A stretch of DNA of 64,000 bases. Origin: Bermanella sp. WJH001. Its GTDB lineage: Bacteria > Pseudomonadota > Gammaproteobacteria > Pseudomonadales > Oceanobacteraceae. The stretch spans positions 1,668,190 to 1,732,189 of the forward strand of contig NZ_JASJOO010000002.1 of assembly GCF_030070105.1 (NCBI RefSeq). Direction: 5' to 3'. Numbering within the stretch: position 1 is the first letter of the stretch; each line of letters begins with the position of its first letter. Of this stretch, positions 28,067-37,877 are shown piece by piece. The notes beneath the pieces were generated by a model. That model was not told where the DNA came from. It saw only the letters and a list, made by a program, of their open reading frames with translations, and ran no database searches. The translations under genes were made by a program, and so were the position numbers.

Positions 28067-28194
28067 ACGTTAGACGTTAGACGTTAGACGTTAGACGTTA
28101 GACGTTAGACGTTAGACGTTAGACGTTAGACGTTAGACGTTAGACGTTAGACGTTAGACGTTAGACGTTAGACGTTAGACGTTAGACGTTAGAC
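28063..28194. repeat. Heptamer array, (TTAGACG) x 18.9
   Basis: Eighteen perfect copies of TTAGACG (28063-28188) plus TTAGAC. The first TAG is the glpE stop. No unit differs from another, so the array is recent or kept uniform by slippage. TAG recurs every 7 bases and hence in every frame each 21 bases; the minus strand carries TAA in the same way. Confidence 0.98.
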
Positions 28195-28270
28195 CGGCAG
28201 TGTGAATTTTTAGGGGCTCTTGTCAAAGCTTTTGTAACTCCATTCACTTTATTAATAGCCTGGTAAAAAT

Positions 28271-28463
28271 GTACGAGCTCGCACCTGCGAGCGACAAGTG
28301 TCTCTGGAATAACGGCACGCGCTTTTTTAATCGCGCGCAGCGCCCTCCCACAAAAATTATCACAGTATACAACCTCGCACCGATTTACCCGCAGGTGCGG
28401 GTTCCTACAAATCAAAGCCTCCCCCCGTTCATCCTGAGCGCGAGGCACGAGCAGTCGAAGGGA
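28271..28463. repeat. Cluster of REP-like and other dispersed repeat pieces
   Basis: The stretch between glpE and prkA (28195-28707) has no credible gene. It contains GTACGAGCTCGCACCTGCGAGCGAC (28271-28295), GCGCGC palindromic sequence followed by CTCCCACA, and ACCCGCAGGTGCGGGTTCCTACA (near 28387-28408). At 28434-28463 lies a TTCATCCTGAGCG...CAGTCGAAGGG segment, a motif dispersed in many bacterial genomes. The GTACGA...GCG...GA and ...CTCCTACA pattern recurs at 33.5 kb, 41.8 kb and within the 123-bp array. The last 240 bases are AT-rich leader of prkA. Confidence 0.7.
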
Positions 28464-28707
28464 CATCTCACATCTTGCACCCAATACTCAAACACCTGTT
28501 TTAAAGTTTTTACATTTAATTATAAAAAAGGCACGACCTATGCAGTTTGTTTAACAAGGCATAAAAAATTGACGCCTTACTGCTAATCCTTTCCAAAGCT
28601 TGGAATTAAGGGAATACACGGAACCAAAATAAGTCTAAATTAATCAAATATACATAGGCTTATTTGAGAGCAGACCCATGAGCACATAGACACTAGGTGA
28701 GGTTACC

Positions 28708-30630
28708 ATGAGCATTTTCAACCACTATCAGGATCGCTACAAAACCACACAGCAAGAAGTCATGACGCTGCAAGAATATTTGCAGCTGTGTAAAGATGAC
28801 CCAAGCGTCTATGCATCCGCCGCCGAGCGAATGCTCATGGCCATTGGCGAACCCGAATTAGTTGATACAGCAAATGACTCCCGCCTTAGTCGTATTTTTT
28901 CTAACAAAGTCATTAAGCGCTACCCTGCATTTAGTGAGTTTTATGGCATGGAAGAAGCCGTTGAACAAATCGTGTCGTATTTCCGCCACGCCGCTCAAGG
29001 TTTAGAAGAACGCAAACAAATCTTATATTTACTGGGCCCAGTGGGGGGCGGTAAATCATCACTGGCTGAACGCTTAAAACACATGATTCAGCACATCCCC
29101 TTTTATGCCATTGAAGGCTCTCCAGTGTTTGAGTCCCCTTTAGGTTTGTTTAACCCTGAAGAAGACGCGTCAATTTTAGAAGAAGATTTTGGTATTCCTA
29201 GTCGTTATATTAAAGGCTTCATGTCGCCATGGGCTGCTAAACGATTACACGAATACAATGGTGATATTTCACAATTTAAAGTGGTGAAATTGTACCCCAA
29301 TATTGTGGATCAAATCGCCGTTGCCAAAACGGAACCTGGCGATGAAAACAACCAAGATATTTCAGCCCTTGTGGGTAAAGTGGATATTCGTAAGCTCGAA
29401 GATTTCAGCCAAGATGACCCAGATGCTTACAGCTTCTCTGGTGCCTTGTGTCGCGCTAACCAAGGTATTATGGAATTTGTGGAAATGTTTAAAGCGCCCA
29501 TCAAGGTGCTTCACCCACTATTAACCGCCACACAAGAAGGTAACTACAATGGTACCGAAGGCATGGGGGCTATTCCGTTTGATGGCGTGTTAATGGCTCA
29601 CTCAAATGAAAGTGAATGGCAAACCTTTAAAAACAATAAAACCAATGAAGCCTTCATTGACCGTGTTTACATCGTCAAAGTGCCTTACTGCTTACGCATT
29701 AGTGAAGAAATTCATATTTATGAAAAATTACTGGCGCACAGTTCGCTACACAAAAGCCCATGCGCCCCTGACACATTAAATATGCTTGCTCAGTTCTCAG
29801 TGCTGTCTCGCATCAAAGAGCCTGACAACTCAAGCATCTACAGCAAAATGCGCATATATGATGGTGAAAATTTAAAAGACACCGACCCTAAAGCCAAATC
29901 CATTCAAGAATACCATGACAATGCGGGTGTAAATGAAGGCATGAGTGGTTTATCAACCCGCTTTGCATTTAAGATTTTAAGCCGAGTGTTTAACTTTGAT
30001 GCCAGCGAAGTAGCCGCCAACCCTGTTCACTTAATGTATGTACTGGAAAAACAAATTGAACAAGAACAATTTCCACAAGAAACCGCCGACCGCTATTTAA
30101 ACTTTATTAAAGAATATCTAGCGCCTAAGTATGTGGAATTTATTGGCAAAGAAATTCAAACCGCCTATTTAGAATCTTACAGTGAATATGGTCAAAATAT
30201 TTTTGATCGTTATGTCACTTACGCCGATTTCTGGATTCAAGATCAAGAATATCGTGACCCTGAAACCGGTGAAATATTAGATCGTGTGGCGATTAATGAA
30301 GAGCTTGAAAAAATCGAAAAACCAGCAGGCATTAGTAACCCTAAAGATTTCCGTAATGAAGTGGTGAATTTTGTTCTGCGCGCCAAAGCCAATAACTCAG
30401 GTAAAAACCCAAGCTGGCAGAGTTATGAAAAAATGCGCGCTGTAATTGAGAAAAAAATGTTCGCCAATACCGAAGACTTACTGCCTGTTATTAGCTTTAA
30501 TGCAAAAGGTTCAAACGACGAGAAGAAAAAACACGACAACTTTGTTGCTCGCATGGTTGAGCGCGGTTACACCGAAAAACAAGTACGACTACTCTCAGAA
30601 TGGTATTTACGTGTACGTAAATCACAGTAA
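28708..30630 (+). CDS. prkA: PrkA-type serine protein kinase (YeaG)
   Basis: A 640-residue AAA+-related serine kinase. The N-terminal AAA part has a P-loop [10 protein letters not shown] near residue 110. The C-terminal part is the PrkA kinase-like region. In E. coli YeaG is induced by stress and stationary phase and acts with YeaH; in Bacillus PrkA affects sporulation. The ribosome site TAGGTGAGGTTACC is strong. It is the first gene of a three-gene operon with the DUF444 and SpoVR proteins. Length normal. Confidence 0.92.
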   Translation: MSIFNHYQDRYKTTQQEVMTLQEYLQLCKDDPSVYASAAERMLMAIGEPELVDTANDSRLSRIFSNKVIKRYPAFSEFYGMEEAVEQIVSYFRHAAQGLEERKQILYLLGPVGGGKSSLAERLKHMIQHIPFYAIEGSPVFESPLGLFNPEEDASILEEDFGIPSRYIKGFMSPWAAKRLHEYNGDISQFKVVKLYPNIVDQIAVAKTEPGDENNQDISALVGKVDIRKLEDFSQDDPDAYSFSGALCRANQGIMEFVEMFKAPIKVLHPLLTATQEGNYNGTEGMGAIPFDGVLMAHSNESEWQTFKNNKTNEAFIDRVYIVKVPYCLRISEEIHIYEKLLAHSSLHKSPCAPDTLNMLAQFSVLSRIKEPDNSSIYSKMRIYDGENLKDTDPKAKSIQEYHDNAGVNEGMSGLSTRFAFKILSRVFNFDASEVAANPVHLMYVLEKQIEQEQFPQETADRYLNFIKEYLAPKYVEFIGKEIQTAYLESYSEYGQNIFDRYVTYADFWIQDQEYRDPETGEILDRVAINEELEKIEKPAGISNPKDFRNEVVNFVLRAKANNSGKNPSWQSYEKMRAVIEKKMFANTEDLLPVISFNAKGSNDEKKKHDNFVARMVERGYTEKQVRLLSEWYLRVRKSQ

Positions 30631-30644
30631 TAGAGAGGTGTCCT

Positions 30645-31937
30645 ATGAGCTACATCATAGATAGACGGCTTAACGGTAAAAACAAAAGTATGGTAAACCG
30701 CCAACGCTTTTTACGCCGTTACAAAAGCCATATAAAAAAAGCCGTGACCGATGCCGTTAACAAACGCTCCATAACCGATATGGAGCGCGGTGAAAAAATC
30801 AGCATTCCCACACGGGATACTAGTGAGCCAGTATTCAGCCATGGTGAAGGTGGCGCTCGTCAACGGGTATTACCGGGTAACCGTGAGTTTCATGCTGGCG
30901 ACAAAGTGCTGCGCCCAAAAGGACAAGGGGGCGGCAATGGTTCAGGTGAAGGAAAAGCCAGCAACCAAGGTGAAGGGGATGATGACTTTTCATTTTTTAT
31001 TAGTAAGGAAGAATTTCTAGATTACGTCTTTGAAGATCTCGCGTTACCAAACTTAGTTAAAAAGACCTTAAATGAACATGACGCCATGGAGTATCGTCGT
31101 GCCGGTTTTACCGCCACAGGTACCGCCAACAACCTTGCTGTTATTAAATCCATGCGCTCAGCCCATGCGCGTCGCATTGCCCTTTCTGCCAGCTCTCGTC
31201 GTAAGCTTAAAAAAGCAAAGGCTGAGCTTGAAGAAGAAAATGCAAAAGACCCAGATTTAAGAAACCCAATTAAAATTACCGAACTTGAAGATAAAATTTT
31301 AAAGCTGCAAGAAAAAATTAAAAAAATTCCCTTCATTGATACCTTCGACATCAAGTATCGAAATATTATTAAAGAACCCGTACCCAGCACCAAAGCCGTT
31401 ATGTTTTGTGTGATGGATGTATCTGGATCTATGACACAGCAAATCAAAGATATGGCAAAACGCTTTTATATTTTACTGTATCTATTCTTGCAACGTAATT
31501 ATGAAAAAACCGAAGTGGTATTTATTCGTCACCACACCAGTGCCAAAGAAGTTGATGAACAAGAATTCTTTTACAGCCGAGAAACCGGCGGCACCATTGT
31601 GTCTAGTGCTCTTGAACTCATGGCAGATACCATTGAAAAACGCTATAACCCAGCAGAATGGAATATCTACGGCGCACAGGCCAGTGATGGTGATAACTGG
31701 GATGATGACAGCCCACAATGCGCTGAGATTTTACGCCAACGCATTATGCCGCTGTCACAATATTTTGCGTACATTGAAATCACACCCAATGCTCACCAAG
31801 CATTATGGCGTGCTTATGAGGCACTGGCACCCCAACTGGGTGATCGTTTTGCCATGGAACAAATTACCAGCGCCGAAGATATCTTTCCTGTATTTAGAGA
31901 TTTATTTTCACGCAAGTCTTTGAAGGAGGCGGTATGA
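30645..31937 (+). CDS. yeaH: YeaH/DUF444 von Willebrand A-like protein
   Basis: A 430-residue partner of the PrkA kinase, of unknown molecular role. The N-terminus is basic and includes a Gly-rich flexible stretch ([19 protein letters not shown]). The middle has a coiled-coil region ([13 protein letters not shown]). A von Willebrand A-like fold begins near residue 250 with the metal-site motif DVSGSM, followed by the conserved [37 protein letters not shown] precedes the ATG. The stop overlaps the spoVR start by four bases (ATGA). Confidence 0.92.
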   Translation: MSYIIDRRLNGKNKSMVNRQRFLRRYKSHIKKAVTDAVNKRSITDMERGEKISIPTRDTSEPVFSHGEGGARQRVLPGNREFHAGDKVLRPKGQGGGNGSGEGKASNQGEGDDDFSFFISKEEFLDYVFEDLALPNLVKKTLNEHDAMEYRRAGFTATGTANNLAVIKSMRSAHARRIALSASSRRKLKKAKAELEEENAKDPDLRNPIKITELEDKILKLQEKIKKIPFIDTFDIKYRNIIKEPVPSTKAVMFCVMDVSGSMTQQIKDMAKRFYILLYLFLQRNYEKTEVVFIRHHTSAKEVDEQEFFYSRETGGTIVSSALELMADTIEKRYNPAEWNIYGAQASDGDNWDDDSPQCAEILRQRIMPLSQYFAYIEITPNAHQALWRAYEALAPQLGDRFAMEQITSAEDIFPVFRDLFSRKSLKEAV

Positions 31938-33475
31938 CAAAAGCCAAAAGACGTAAGCCAATTTCAACAGGCTCCGAGTGGACGTTTGAGCTACTTCAAG
32001 AATACGACAAAGAAATTGGGCGCATTGCAAAAGAATACCGTTTGGATACCTACCCAAACCAAATTGAAGTGATTACTGCAGAGCAAATGATGGACGCTTA
32101 CGCCTCTGTTGGTATGCCGATTTCTTACAACCACTGGTCCTATGGTAAACACTTTTTGCATACACAAACTCATTATCAACGTGGTCAAATGGGTTTAGCT
32201 TATGAAATTGTCATTAACAGCGACCCTTGCATTGCTTACTTAATGGAAGAAAATACCATGTGCATGCAAGCACTGGTAATAGCCCATGCAAGTTATGGTC
32301 ATAATTCATTTTTTAAGGGTAACTATTTATTTAAAACATGGACCGATGCCAGTGCCATTATCGACTATTTAGTCTTTTCTCGTAATTACATTAAGCAATG
32401 CGAAGAACGTTATGGTGTTGATGCCGTAGAAAGTGTTTTGGATGCGGCCCATGCTCTTATGAACTACGGCGTTGATCGCTATAAACGACCACGCCCAATT
32501 AGTACGGCAGAAGAAAAAACGCGCCAAGAAGAACGGGAAAACATTTTACAGCAGCAAGTCAATGATCTGTGGCGAACCATCCCCACAACCGAAAAAACCA
32601 GTAAAGTGAAACAAAAACGTTTTCCTAGTGAACCTCAAGAAAACTTACTTTATTTCTTAGAAAAAAATGCCCCCCTGCTAAAGCCTTGGCAGCGTGAAAT
32701 TATTCGAATTGTACGCAAGCTTGCTCAATACTTTTATCCTCAACGTCAAACTCAAGTTATGAATGAGGGCTGGGCTACTTTTTGGCATTACACATTATTA
32801 AATACCATGTACGACGAAGGATTGGTCACTGAAGGTTTTATGATGGAGTTTTTAAACAGCCACAGTAGCGTGATTTATCAGCCACCGTTTGACAGCCCTT
32901 ATTTTAGCGGCATCAATCCTTATACTCTGGGGTTTCATATGATGAGCGATATTCGTCGCATCTGTGAAAACCCAACCGATGAAGATAAAGAATGGTTTCC
33001 TGATATTGCAGGCAGCGACTGGCTTGATACCTTGCATTTTGCTATGCAAAATTTCAAAGATGAAAGTTTTGTTTTGCAGTATTTATCACCTAAATTAATG
33101 CGCGACTTAAAACTGTTTTCAATTATGGATGATGATAGAAAAATGCATATCAGCATTGATGCTATTCATGATGAGACGGGATACCGCAGAGTGCGTGAAG
33201 ATTTAGCCAAGCAGTATGACCTGTCGTATCGAGAGCCCAATATTCAAGTATATTCTGTGGATATTAATGGTGATCGCTCATTAACCTTGCATCATCAACG
33301 TCAAAATAATATTCCACTCAATGAACAAACCCAAGATGTGGTGAAGCACTTGCACACCCTATGGGGCTTTGATGTGTATTTGCATTCACTTAATGATGAA
33401 GGTAAAACGGTTAAATCGTATTCTTGCTCAGAAAGCCACAAACATGAAGAAGAGCAATTAGAATTGGATGCGTAA
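31934..33475 (+). CDS. SpoVR family protein (YcgB)
   Basis: A 513-residue SpoVR/YcgB protein. SpoVR is needed for spore cortex formation in Bacillus, but in non-sporulating proteobacteria the family goes with prkA and yeaH in stress response and its chemistry is unknown. Visible family features are the N-terminal [20 protein letters not shown], the conserved His/Glu-rich centre [22 protein letters not shown] and [14 protein letters not shown]. It is translationally coupled to yeaH and has GGAGG four bases before the ATG. Confidence 0.92.
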   Translation: MTKAKRRKPISTGSEWTFELLQEYDKEIGRIAKEYRLDTYPNQIEVITAEQMMDAYASVGMPISYNHWSYGKHFLHTQTHYQRGQMGLAYEIVINSDPCIAYLMEENTMCMQALVIAHASYGHNSFFKGNYLFKTWTDASAIIDYLVFSRNYIKQCEERYGVDAVESVLDAAHALMNYGVDRYKRPRPISTAEEKTRQEERENILQQQVNDLWRTIPTTEKTSKVKQKRFPSEPQENLLYFLEKNAPLLKPWQREIIRIVRKLAQYFYPQRQTQVMNEGWATFWHYTLLNTMYDEGLVTEGFMMEFLNSHSSVIYQPPFDSPYFSGINPYTLGFHMMSDIRRICENPTDEDKEWFPDIAGSDWLDTLHFAMQNFKDESFVLQYLSPKLMRDLKLFSIMDDDRKMHISIDAIHDETGYRRVREDLAKQYDLSYREPNIQVYSVDINGDRSLTLHHQRQNNIPLNEQTQDVVKHLHTLWGFDVYLHSLNDEGKTVKSYSCSESHKHEEEQLELDA

Positions 33476-33489
33476 ATAATGGAGATGCA

Positions 33490-33672
33490 TGTGCACCCGC
33501 CACCGCGGGTGAACATATTTGTGATTAATCACAACACAGCGGATTACCAAACCTGTACGAACCCGCACCCGCGGGTGAATAAGTGAATATTGACCACTGG
33601 CTTTTTAAATTTACATAAGTATTAGTTCACAAGCAGGCTCGACTCCTACAATTATTAGCAGCCTGCCTACAA
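33490..33672. repeat. REP-like GC-rich repeats between convergent genes
   Basis: Between spoVR and the convergent RCK gene lie GTGCACCCGCCACCGCGGGTGAAC (33491-33514), GTACGAACCCGCACCCGCGGGTGAA (near 33555-33579), AGCAGGCTCGACTCCTACA (near 33632-33650) and GCAGCCTGCCTACAAATC. These form short hairpins and repeat the motif set seen near 28.3 kb and 41.8 kb. Confidence 0.72.
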
Positions 33673-33679
33673 ATCCCGA

Positions 33680-34432
33680 TCAAGCCGAGAGCTGCTTTTT
33701 ATGATAAACAGAAAACGCATCTTTCACCTGAGTATCAGTGGGTACGTTATCCGTACGCACTAACATTAAAATACTTTGAGCGTATACATTATCTAAGTTT
33801 GACGGGTGCACACACACCTTACCTTCTTTAGTGATATACGCTAACGGCGTGCCTAAATTTTCTGCGATCATAGCCATCATGACTTCTTGCCATTTATCGC
33901 CCTCTAACCAAAGAGGAAAACGCATGATCAAATCATTGGTGCCGGTAAACATATCTTCAATTAATATTTCAGCCCCAGGGCTTTCCATGGCACGAACCAA
34001 GACCTCTGGGTAAGAGCGAATAGGGCGAATCACGGTTTTCACGCCTATGCGCTTAAAACGCTCTCGGTTTTCGTCGTTAACACACTCCACAATGACCCGA
34101 TAGGCAAGACCGTGCTCTTTCATGCGATAACAAATATCAAAACTCAAGCTGTCACTGTCGTCATTATTTTCATCATCCGCAAGCACAATAATATGCGCCG
34201 CTTGTTCCATATTGGTGAGTTTAAAATCCGATTCGTGATTGGCATGCCCTTCTACAAAGTTCACCCCCATGTGCTCAAGGCTCATGGGAAGGCCATCAAG
34301 GTAATGATTATTAAGTAAAACAATGGGCGTTTTTTTGGTCGCAGGATTTGCGCGAACTTGGCCAATTAAGCGATTAAAATAAATATCGGGGTCAAATTTA
34401 GGGGTATTAACAATGATGATATGGTCGTTCAT
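33680..34432 (-). CDS. RCK/TrkA_N-like regulatory domain protein without a channel
   Basis: A 250-residue soluble protein that resembles the regulator-of-K-conductance region of ion channels. The Rossmann-like half has IIIVNTPKF (the usual GxGxxG loop is not present), VEGHANHESDFKLTNMEQAAHIIVLADDE and VIVECVNDENRERFKRIGVKTVIRPIRSYPEVLVRAM. The end looks like an RCK_C-type lobe (LGTPLAYITKEGKVCVHPSN). No transmembrane helices are present, so it must work with a separate membrane partner or have another role. Nucleotide binding is uncertain given the altered loop. Confidence 0.62.
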   Translation of the reverse strand: MNDHIIIVNTPKFDPDIYFNRLIGQVRANPATKKTPIVLLNNHYLDGLPMSLEHMGVNFVEGHANHESDFKLTNMEQAAHIIVLADDENNDDSDSLSFDICYRMKEHGLAYRVIVECVNDENRERFKRIGVKTVIRPIRSYPEVLVRAMESPGAEILIEDMFTGTNDLIMRFPLWLEGDKWQEVMMAMIAENLGTPLAYITKEGKVCVHPSNLDNVYAQSILMLVRTDNVPTDTQVKDAFSVYHKKQLSA

Positions 34433-34549
34433 AGTGCCTCCACAGCAAAGGGGTCACTCTTGCCTCATCCTTGGTGCAAGCTTGTGAATATTAAGCTGTT
34501 TTTAGTATAGGAGGCACTTATTGGTATCGCCACATTGCGACACACTTTA

Positions 34550-35752
34550 TCACCAAGCGACCACCACATCTTCACGCTGAATAGCATAACGCTGTGGGGT
34601 TTTATTCAATTTGGCAATAGCAAACCGAGGTTGTACCTGGGTGATGGTGGCTTTGACCTTGGTGTCTTTAAGCTGGGTTAAACCTTGTTGGTCTAAGTTG
34701 TAAAAGGTGCTGGTGCGAAATACGGTTAATTCATCCCCTGGGCGCATACCCACACTGCCACCCGTATCTAAACGAATAAAATCACCGGATGTATCGATAA
34801 TTTTTGCCATATAAGGCTGACAACCTAAGTTGGTATTAAGATCATCAACAATCTTGCTTAACGCATCTTTTACATGCTGACCATAATCGCTTTTCCAAAA
34901 AATGGGGGTAGCAAACCCTGTGTGTTTACGATCACCGTATTCCCACTCTCCCGCTGTGGCATACGTATTTTGAAACATAAGCGCACCGCTGATGCCGTCG
35001 TGCACATACACATCTAATACAAAATTTCGCATGCGTTTTTCACGGGATAAACCAATTAAATCCAAAGGGCGGTCCCAAATCTGCGGCACACCTGCATTGG
35101 GGTTAATCATATCTAAATCACGAATAACGCCACTTATCACAAACTGAGCACCCAGCTCTTTTGCAAGTTCTACGGAGTTGGTTAAACGCTGTAAATTATT
35201 TTGTGACGAAGGCGCACGATCAACACTACTAAACATTAACATGTGACCACTATCCATGGCATGCAAACGATGACGACCATTAATGGTATTCGCCAACACG
35301 CTAGGAAGATGCTGCTCAATATTACCCAACCCACCCAGTACTGCTTGTTTTGGGGTTTGTAATGCAAAACCGGCTACGGCCACCGCTTTGCGATAACCGT
35401 TGCCTTGATTGGTGGCGCACTGTCCTTCTTCTATGAATTCAGCGCGTAATTTTACTTCTAAAATACCGTGACTGATTTTCTCTTGCAAAATACGTACATG
35501 ACGAAACTGCCCTTTGGTTTTTAAACTCATTTGATCAGAAGTGACCAACCCATCCACCAGCATTTGTGATGAATGAATCGAGCCACCCATTTGCAACGAT
35601 GCTTGGCGCAGTGCATCACGAATGGCTTGATCACGACTCTCTTCCATGTCGTCGACTAATATCGCTGAGCCCACAGCGGTAATTTCTTTCGCTGCAACCC
35701 AACCAGGCAGCCATAAACAGGTCGTCAAAATACATAACCATATTGTTTTCAT
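34550..35752 (-). CDS. flgT: Flagellar assembly protein FlgT
   Basis: A 400-residue periplasmic protein of the flagellar basal body H-ring, known from Vibrio, where it surrounds the LP ring and helps position the stator. A signal peptide is visible (IWLCILTTCLWLPGWVAA). The N-terminal domain (AVGSAILVDDMEESRDQAIRDALRQASLQMG) and C-terminal domain (RLDTGGSVGMRPGDELTVFR...) match the FlgT layout. The start is the ATG at 35752 after GGAGGCCGTCAC; the longer frame has no signal peptide. It follows flgP by 22 bases. Confidence 0.85.
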   Translation of the reverse strand: MKTIWLCILTTCLWLPGWVAAKEITAVGSAILVDDMEESRDQAIRDALRQASLQMGGSIHSSQMLVDGLVTSDQMSLKTKGQFRHVRILQEKISHGILEVKLRAEFIEEGQCATNQGNGYRKAVAVAGFALQTPKQAVLGGLGNIEQHLPSVLANTINGRHRLHAMDSGHMLMFSSVDRAPSSQNNLQRLTNSVELAKELGAQFVISGVIRDLDMINPNAGVPQIWDRPLDLIGLSREKRMRNFVLDVYVHDGISGALMFQNTYATAGEWEYGDRKHTGFATPIFWKSDYGQHVKDALSKIVDDLNTNLGCQPYMAKIIDTSGDFIRLDTGGSVGMRPGDELTVFRTSTFYNLDQQGLTQLKDTKVKATITQVQPRFAIAKLNKTPQRYAIQREDVVVAW

Positions 35753-35774
35753 GTGACGGCCTCCGTGGGAATAA

Positions 35775-36404
35775 TTAATCGACAAAATAGTGATTGGTTT
35801 CAGGGATGGCGGATTGGCTTTGCACACGATTTACATCTTGGTAGCGGCTCGTGCGCATATTACCCTTTCCCGAGTGCATGACCTGCGTACGGCAATCGGC
35901 ATTAAAGCGCATGGAATTTTCAGTGGTTAAGCAATTGCGAAAACCCGCATCAATCACCATTTCAAGAATGGTTTCAACACTGCCGTCTTCGAGCACATCA
36001 GAGGAAATGACTCGCGCACCATGAATGAAGGTATCCACATAAGTCCGGAAGCTATCATTTTGTACCACTAGGTCTCTTACGGTAGAACTACCACTTAGTT
36101 TGGTGCCATATACCCGTTCGGCCATGGCTCGATAGGCATCAAGACGGCTGGCACGAATGGACATTAAGCGCTGCTGTACCTTGCTCTGCCCTTTTGCTTT
36201 AGGATTAATGGCACCGTATCCCACCACTCGTAAAATCAATGGCGCCACAGGATCAACCTGCGTCTCCACCGGTTTTAGCATGGTATCTTGAGAGAGGGTG
36301 GCAACGTCTTCCACCTCATCGTCATCCCCAAAGCCCAACATACTGCATCCGCTTATGGGTGATAAAAACAGTGCCATCACCAGCAACCATGCCAACCTAT
36401 TCAT
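35775..36404 (-). CDS. flgP: LPP20-family flagellar lipoprotein FlgP
   Basis: A 209-residue outer membrane lipoprotein with a lipobox at ISGC (Cys20). The LPP20 core is in the middle: AINPKAKGQSKVQQRLMSIRASRLDAYRAMAERVYGTKLSGSSTVRDL. In Vibrio and Campylobacter FlgP forms or supports disk structures around the flagellar motor. It is paired with flgT here, which supports a flagellar role; the frequent third partner flgO is not adjacent. Confidence 0.8.
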   Translation of the reverse strand: MNRLAWLLVMALFLSPISGCSMLGFGDDDEVEDVATLSQDTMLKPVETQVDPVAPLILRVVGYGAINPKAKGQSKVQQRLMSIRASRLDAYRAMAERVYGTKLSGSSTVRDLVVQNDSFRTYVDTFIHGARVISSDVLEDGSVETILEMVIDAGFRNCLTTENSMRFNADCRTQVMHSGKGNMRTSRYQDVNRVQSQSAIPETNHYFVD

Positions 36405-36490
36405 GCCTTTACTCCTTCAAATTAAGGGCTTACCTTGCCCATGTCTTGAAAAAGTTATCGGCCATACGACTAAAAGTTTTAGTGCTGGTT

Positions 36491-37414
36491 TTACGCTTTT
36501 TTCAATTTCCCCCCAGACACTAGACGCTTTACGACAATCATAATTGCACGATAATGATAAAGCGTCAGCGCCAATAAAATAAAACCCGCACCTATCCAAG
36601 TACGCTCATGCAATGCTTCTTGTGCCACATAAGCCCCCAACATCAGTGCAAGCACTGGTGTGATAATGGTAATTAACGCCACGCTTGACGCACTCATTTT
36701 ATTCAACAAATAGTAATAGCCAATAAATCCCGCCACTGAACCTAACGTTGCAAGGTATAAAATAGCCATAATGGATGTATCGCTAATTTCATCTGGCAAT
36801 GGCCCACTTAACACCAGCCACATCAGTCCATAAACCGGTGCCGATAACAACAAAGCTCCTGTGGTTTGCTCAAGTGGATGCATATTATTTTCAGGTTTAA
36901 ATATTCGTACCCGTTGCAATAACACAGAGCTAACACTATGAAAATTCACACCAAGCAACAATACTAATAACGCCATCACCAAATGGGCACCTATGGCCAC
37001 ACCTTGAGCAAAAATGTAATACAAACCAAATACCGCTAATAGCATGCACAACATTTGCAGCACGCTTAATCGAGTCTGCGGAATTAATAACATGGAATAC
37101 AAGCTCACAACCAAAGGCGATAACCCCCATACCACGGCCACTAAACCACTGGGTAATGATTGTGCTGACCAATACACGCACAACATAGCACCACTGACCG
37201 CCGTGGCCCCAACAAAGTAGCGGTACATGGCTTCACGGGTTAAGCGAAACGGCACCGATAAAAGTCGCATCATTAAAAAGCACAGCACCAAACTTAACCA
37301 CATACGCAAAGCAGACGCTTGAATGTAATCAAGAGAATCAACACTTAACTTAATAAATAAAGGTGTGGTGGACCAAATTAACACCACAGATAAATACACA
37401 CTGGCGACTTTCAT
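36491..37414 (-). CDS. EamA/DMT-family transporter
   Basis: A polytopic inner membrane protein of 307 residues with two EamA repeats and about ten helices (VYLSVVLIWSTTPLFIKLSVD at the start, SVAGFIGYYYLLNKMSASSVALITIITPVLALMLGAYVAQE near the end). It belongs to the drug/metabolite transporter group; substrate not deducible. The ATG at 37414 has an AGGA six bases before it. It ends in a basic tail (VVKRLVSGGKLKKA). It lies downstream of nothing obvious on its strand, and its 3' end faces the flgP promoter region. Confidence 0.82.
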   Translation of the reverse strand: MKVASVYLSVVLIWSTTPLFIKLSVDSLDYIQASALRMWLSLVLCFLMMRLLSVPFRLTREAMYRYFVGATAVSGAMLCVYWSAQSLPSGLVAVVWGLSPLVVSLYSMLLIPQTRLSVLQMLCMLLAVFGLYYIFAQGVAIGAHLVMALLVLLLGVNFHSVSSVLLQRVRIFKPENNMHPLEQTTGALLLSAPVYGLMWLVLSGPLPDEISDTSIMAILYLATLGSVAGFIGYYYLLNKMSASSVALITIITPVLALMLGAYVAQEALHERTWIGAGFILLALTLYHYRAIMIVVKRLVSGGKLKKA

Positions 37415-37507
37415 CGTGCTTCCTAACAAGTAACATGGGTCAACATCAAAAACCGCCCACTAAACAAAGTGTTTAATTTTTATGACAAATTCGCGGAAGT
37501 AAAAACA

Positions 37508-37535
37508 AAAAAACCGCGAAGATATCGCGGTTTTT
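37508..37535. terminator. Strong hairpin with A- and T-runs on both sides
   Basis: AAACCGCGA, loop AGATA, TCGCGGTTT, flanked by seven A on the left and T on the right. On the minus strand it would end a transcript starting near 37652. It lies in a gap between two divergent genes, where no terminator is expected. Confidence 0.8.
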
Positions 37536-37553
37536 GAAAAGATAATGCAAATA

Positions 37554-37652
37554 CTACATTTTCAAAAACACACGACAAAATGCGCGTCGTAGCCATTGGC
37601 AGACACGCATCGCAGGAATGTGTTTAGAAATTGAACGTAATGAATTTTGCAT
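37554..37652 (-). ncRNA. Possible small RNA or leaderless 32-residue peptide gene
   Basis: On the minus strand a sigma-70-like promoter TTGATT (37687-37682), 17-base spacer, TATAGT (37664-37659) points at an ATG at 37652. That ATG coincides with the expected transcription start. The ORF encodes 32 residues (MQNSLRSISKHIPAM...) with about nine basic and no acidic residues, ending at 37554. A strong terminator follows at 37535-37508. The transcript would be about 140 nt. Whether it is an sRNA, a leaderless peptide or both cannot be told from sequence. The rest of the 37415-37877 gap holds leader sequence of the two flanking divergent genes. Confidence 0.4.
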
Positions 37653-37877
37653 GGCGAAACTATAGAGGGGCAAAACGCCCCAATCAAGTGCTAATTTTAT
37701 TTTCAAAGAATATCTGTCGATAAATTCACAACTTTGGGTTTTCCATACTCAGGTATTACTCTAAACTATAAAGCGAACAATCATCTATGCCATTAAGCTC
37801 TTACCACGGGCTGGGGAATTCGCTTGTATCCGCTATTCTTAGTGTACATGGCTATCTTTAATTGAAGGGACCAATCA

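Noticed and set aside
28063-28194. Possible CRISPR or iteron origin
   Set aside because: Units are 7 bp, contiguous and without spacers; no replication initiator gene or DnaA boxes are adjacent.
31022-31447. 141-codon minus-strand ORF opposite yeaH
   Set aside because: Low-complexity Ser/Phe/Leu product arising from the Lys/Glu-rich coding strand; no independent support.
28708-33475. Evidence of sporulation
   Set aside because: PrkA and SpoVR homologs are widespread in non-sporulating proteobacteria as a stress operon; the window is otherwise plainly Gram-negative.
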